7,280 bases of DNA from an uncultured Porphyromonas sp. (lineage in GTDB: Bacteria > Bacteroidota > Bacteroidia > Bacteroidales > Porphyromonadaceae): positions 1-7,280 of the forward strand of contig USJF01000061.1 of the NCBI GenBank assembly GCA_900554935.1, in the 5' to 3' direction. The position numbers and the translations under genes were made by a program. Positions 6,008-7,280 of the stretch are shown here, in pieces; within the stretch, counting starts at the first letter, position 1; every line of letters starts with the position of its first letter. The notes under the pieces are model-generated. The model was not told the DNA's origin and made no database searches. It worked only from the letters and a program-made list of their open reading frames with translations.

Positions 6008-6127
6008 AAAACTTAGATACAGCATTGAGTTTCAGCAAATTAAAAGAGACTGTCCCACTAAGGCAATCTACCTTGTTAATGAAATGGCTTGGTCCGACCC
6101 ACAAGTAGTTGAAAGACGGGGAGCAAC

Positions 6128-6164
6128 TTACTAAGAAAAGGTTAACTTTACACCATTACTAAGA
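6128..6164 (+). promoter_or_regulatory. Possible promoter region of the SWIM gene, flanked by TTACTAAGA repeats
   Basis: TAACTTTA at 6143-6150 matches seven of eight positions of the TAnnTTTG -7 element, but no -33 TTTG was found at the proper distance, so the promoter call is weak. The 9-base word TTACTAAGA occurs twice in direct orientation, at 6128-6136 and 6156-6164, on either side of this box and 28 bases apart. That would suit a regulator binding across the start of transcription. The ATG at 6186 follows 21 bases later with no Shine-Dalgarno sequence. Confidence 0.25.
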
Positions 6165-6185
6165 GGATAGATATTATAAGATAGC

Positions 6186-7280
6186 ATGGCAGCAAGAGCA
6201 CTTCACCCACTTCAAGAGATCGTAACCAAGTACATAGTGGATAATGAGATAGACGAGAAGACCCTCTCCAGTAGCTTCAATCTCACTGCTCTACCAAGCT
6301 ATACAATTCCTGACCCCAAGGATAAGGCCGTCGTATCTTTCATTCTATCGATTAAGTTGACTGGTTACTTTAATGCTGAACTAGGGGAATGTATTGTGAC
6401 TGCTACCGTCCATTTTGCCAATAAAACCATTCAATTCGAAGACCTCCCCAACTCCCTATTTGGATACGACCAAAAGACAATAAAAGCGGCATTCCTGCGT
6501 GCACTCTTTTTCATCAGACCCTCAGAGCAAGGTACTTACTACAATTCGCCCTTGCTAGAGAAGCAAAAGTCGCCCAACCCTCGGGCTCTGCACATTCCAT
6601 TAACAGAGCAATACCAAATCGAAGAGACCACGATAAACCTCGTCTGTGGGCATAAAACTTGGGACAATATAAGTTACAAAAAGATAGATATTGACAGTGG
6701 AAAAGTCACGACCAATACCCATGATGGTATTGAAATAGACCTACAAGAGTTCGAGGTCAATATACCAGCCCACCTCGTTACAGTCACTTGTACCTGCGAC
6801 GAATGTAGCTCTTACGAAGCATGGTACCCTTGCAAACATATCCAAACAGCACTCGCTAGCATCAAGAAGACTCTGCCCAACCAATTCTTTGACCCCAACT
6901 ACACGAAGGAGCAACTCATTGCCGACCTACAGGCACAGCTTCCTAAAGATGACCCTCTACGCACAGAGGGCCAACTCGCTTACGACCAAGATGGCCATTA
7001 TATGCTAATGCCTACCGAAGATCTGTGTTTGCGAGACCCTGCAGATACACTCAAACAATTAGGTCTCAACCTGAAGCACTTTACTCCGAAAACAGACCCC
7101 ACTATAGCCCAAAAACTGGCACAAAATAGGTTTCAACTATTCTTCTATATCTCTCCCATATCCTACAACTTCAATAGCCAGATTACACGATGCTGGCTAC
7201 CCACCCCTGCTCGAGGAAAATTGGCTGCTTCTGGCAAACTTAATCTCAACTTCGTATCACTCCAGAATATAGAGAAGCTC
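6186..7280 (+). CDS. SWIM zinc-finger protein, N-terminal part; probable SNF2-type helicase protein
   Basis: From ATG 6186 the frame is open for 365 codons to the window edge with no stop, so the 3' end is missing. Residues 202-218 read C-T-C, eleven residues, C-K-H: the CxC...CxH signature of the SWIM zinc-binding domain, with an extra Cys at 207. SWIM domains are thought to bind DNA or proteins and in bacteria often lie N-terminal to SNF2-type ATPase/helicase cores. The first 200 residues (starting MAARALHPLQEIVTKYIVD) carry no motif I recognise, but their position suits the poorly conserved N-terminus of large SWIM-SNF2 proteins of Bacteroidota. No Walker A or DEAH-like motif appears before base 7280, so helicase activity is inferred only. 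No signal peptide is seen, so it should be cytosolic. It follows a 489-base repeat-bearing spacer and is its own transcription unit. Confidence 0.75.
   Translation, partial: MAARALHPLQEIVTKYIVDNEIDEKTLSSSFNLTALPSYTIPDPKDKAVVSFILSIKLTGYFNAELGECIVTATVHFANKTIQFEDLPNSLFGYDQKTIKAAFLRALFFIRPSEQGTYYNSPLLEKQKSPNPRALHIPLTEQYQIEETTINLVCGHKTWDNISYKKIDIDSGKVTTNTHDGIEIDLQEFEVNIPAHLVTVTCTCDECSSYEAWYPCKHIQTALASIKKTLPNQFFDPNYTKEQLIADLQAQLPKDDPLRTEGQLAYDQDGHYMLMPTEDLCLRDPADTLKQLGLNLKHFTPKTDPTIAQKLAQNRFQLFFYISPISYNFNSQITRCWLPTPARGKLAASGKLNLNFVSLQNIEKL

Larger units (their letters stand above)
5897..6034 (+). repeat. Tandem array of about six 23-base iteron-like units
   Basis: Successive units begin at 5897, 5920, 5943, 5966, 5989 and 6012 with no indels. 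The core at unit positions 4-15 is AGTTACAAACTC. By hand, the units match it at 8, 10, 12, 12, 11 and 7 of 12 bases, so the middle units are best conserved and the ends are decayed. A second conserved block, CGAT at unit positions 18-21, is exact in units 1, 2 and 4 and CGAA in unit 5. The core is itself a small dyad, AGTT-N3-AACT, perfect in unit 2 (GAGTT-CGA-AACTC). The period is near two helical turns, so bound proteins would sit on one face of the DNA. This resembles iterons or tandem operator sites, but no replication gene is nearby and no family was recognised. It is not a CRISPR: there are no spacers. Confidence 0.7.
5697..6185. other. Gene-poor intergenic region of 489 bases with repeats and hairpins
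   Basis: No protein gene of normal size could be supported on either strand. Just after the ompA-like gene, 5715-5730 can form a 6-bp stem (GGCGAT/ATCGTC, loop CCTT) but no T-run follows, so it is not a classical terminator. GGTAGGTAGG lies at about 5745-5754, and a 10-base palindrome CTCCCGGGAG at 5781-5790. The right half holds the 23-base tandem array, hairpins and short direct repeats, listed separately. Very short open frames (8-16 codons, for example from 5802, 5835 and 6084) lack start signals and are not called. A structured RNA may lie here, but no known RNA family was recognised. Confidence 0.7.

Noticed and set aside
5897..6034. CRISPR array
   Set aside because: Units are 23 bases end to end without unique spacers, and no cas gene is present.
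6084..6134. 16-codon ORF upstream of the SWIM gene
   Set aside because: No translation signal and no recognisable product; could be chance or a remnant, but cannot be supported.

Overview
The window looks like chromosome of a Bacteroidota member, most likely order Bacteroidales and plausibly Porphyromonas or a relative. The grounds are protein families typical of that phylum (a DUF4494 protein, a PlsC-like acyltransferase with an HRDI-type motif, a YggS starting on GTG), gene starts without Shine-Dalgarno sequences, and a TAnnTTTG-type -7 element (TACTTTTG) in front of one transcription unit. The genus is inferred from general recollection, not from a search.

Region 1 (1-4547) is one tightly packed plus-strand run of six genes: the 3' part of an RluD-type pseudouridine synthase, D-alanine--D-alanine ligase (ddl), a PlsC-like acyltransferase, a nicotinamidase-type amidohydrolase (pncA), a DUF4494 protein and a YggS/PLPBP protein. 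Every junction is between a 4-base overlap and a 4-base gap, so an operon is nearly certain. It mixes rRNA modification, cell wall precursor synthesis, lipid acylation, NAD salvage and PLP homeostasis: housekeeping content.

Region 2 (4548-5696) starts with a short spacer carrying a Bacteroidota-type promoter. It holds an extremely acidic 120-residue protein of unknown function and, 21 bases on, a YiaD-like outer-membrane lipoprotein with a glycine zipper and an OmpA peptidoglycan-binding domain. These two are probably cotranscribed.

Region 3 (5697-6185) is a gene-poor spacer of 489 bases and the least ordinary part of the window. It contains a consensus Shine-Dalgarno sequence in front of an 8-codon ORF, unexpected in this phylum. 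It also contains a tandem array of about six 23-base units (5897-6034) built on a small dyad, AGTT-N3-AACTC. The array folds into a 61-base hairpin next to a run of nine A and into two alternative GC-rich hairpins. Nearer the next gene is a pair of TTACTAAGA direct repeats. No function for the array can be stated from sequence; iteron-like binding sites, a structured RNA or terminator, and a decayed repeat element are all open.

Region 4 (6186-7280) is the first 365 codons of a large gene running off the right end. It has a SWIM-type CxC...CxH zinc motif and is probably the N-terminal part of a SWIM/SNF2-type helicase protein, but no helicase motif lies inside the window. No mobile element, CRISPR array, tRNA or rRNA was identified.
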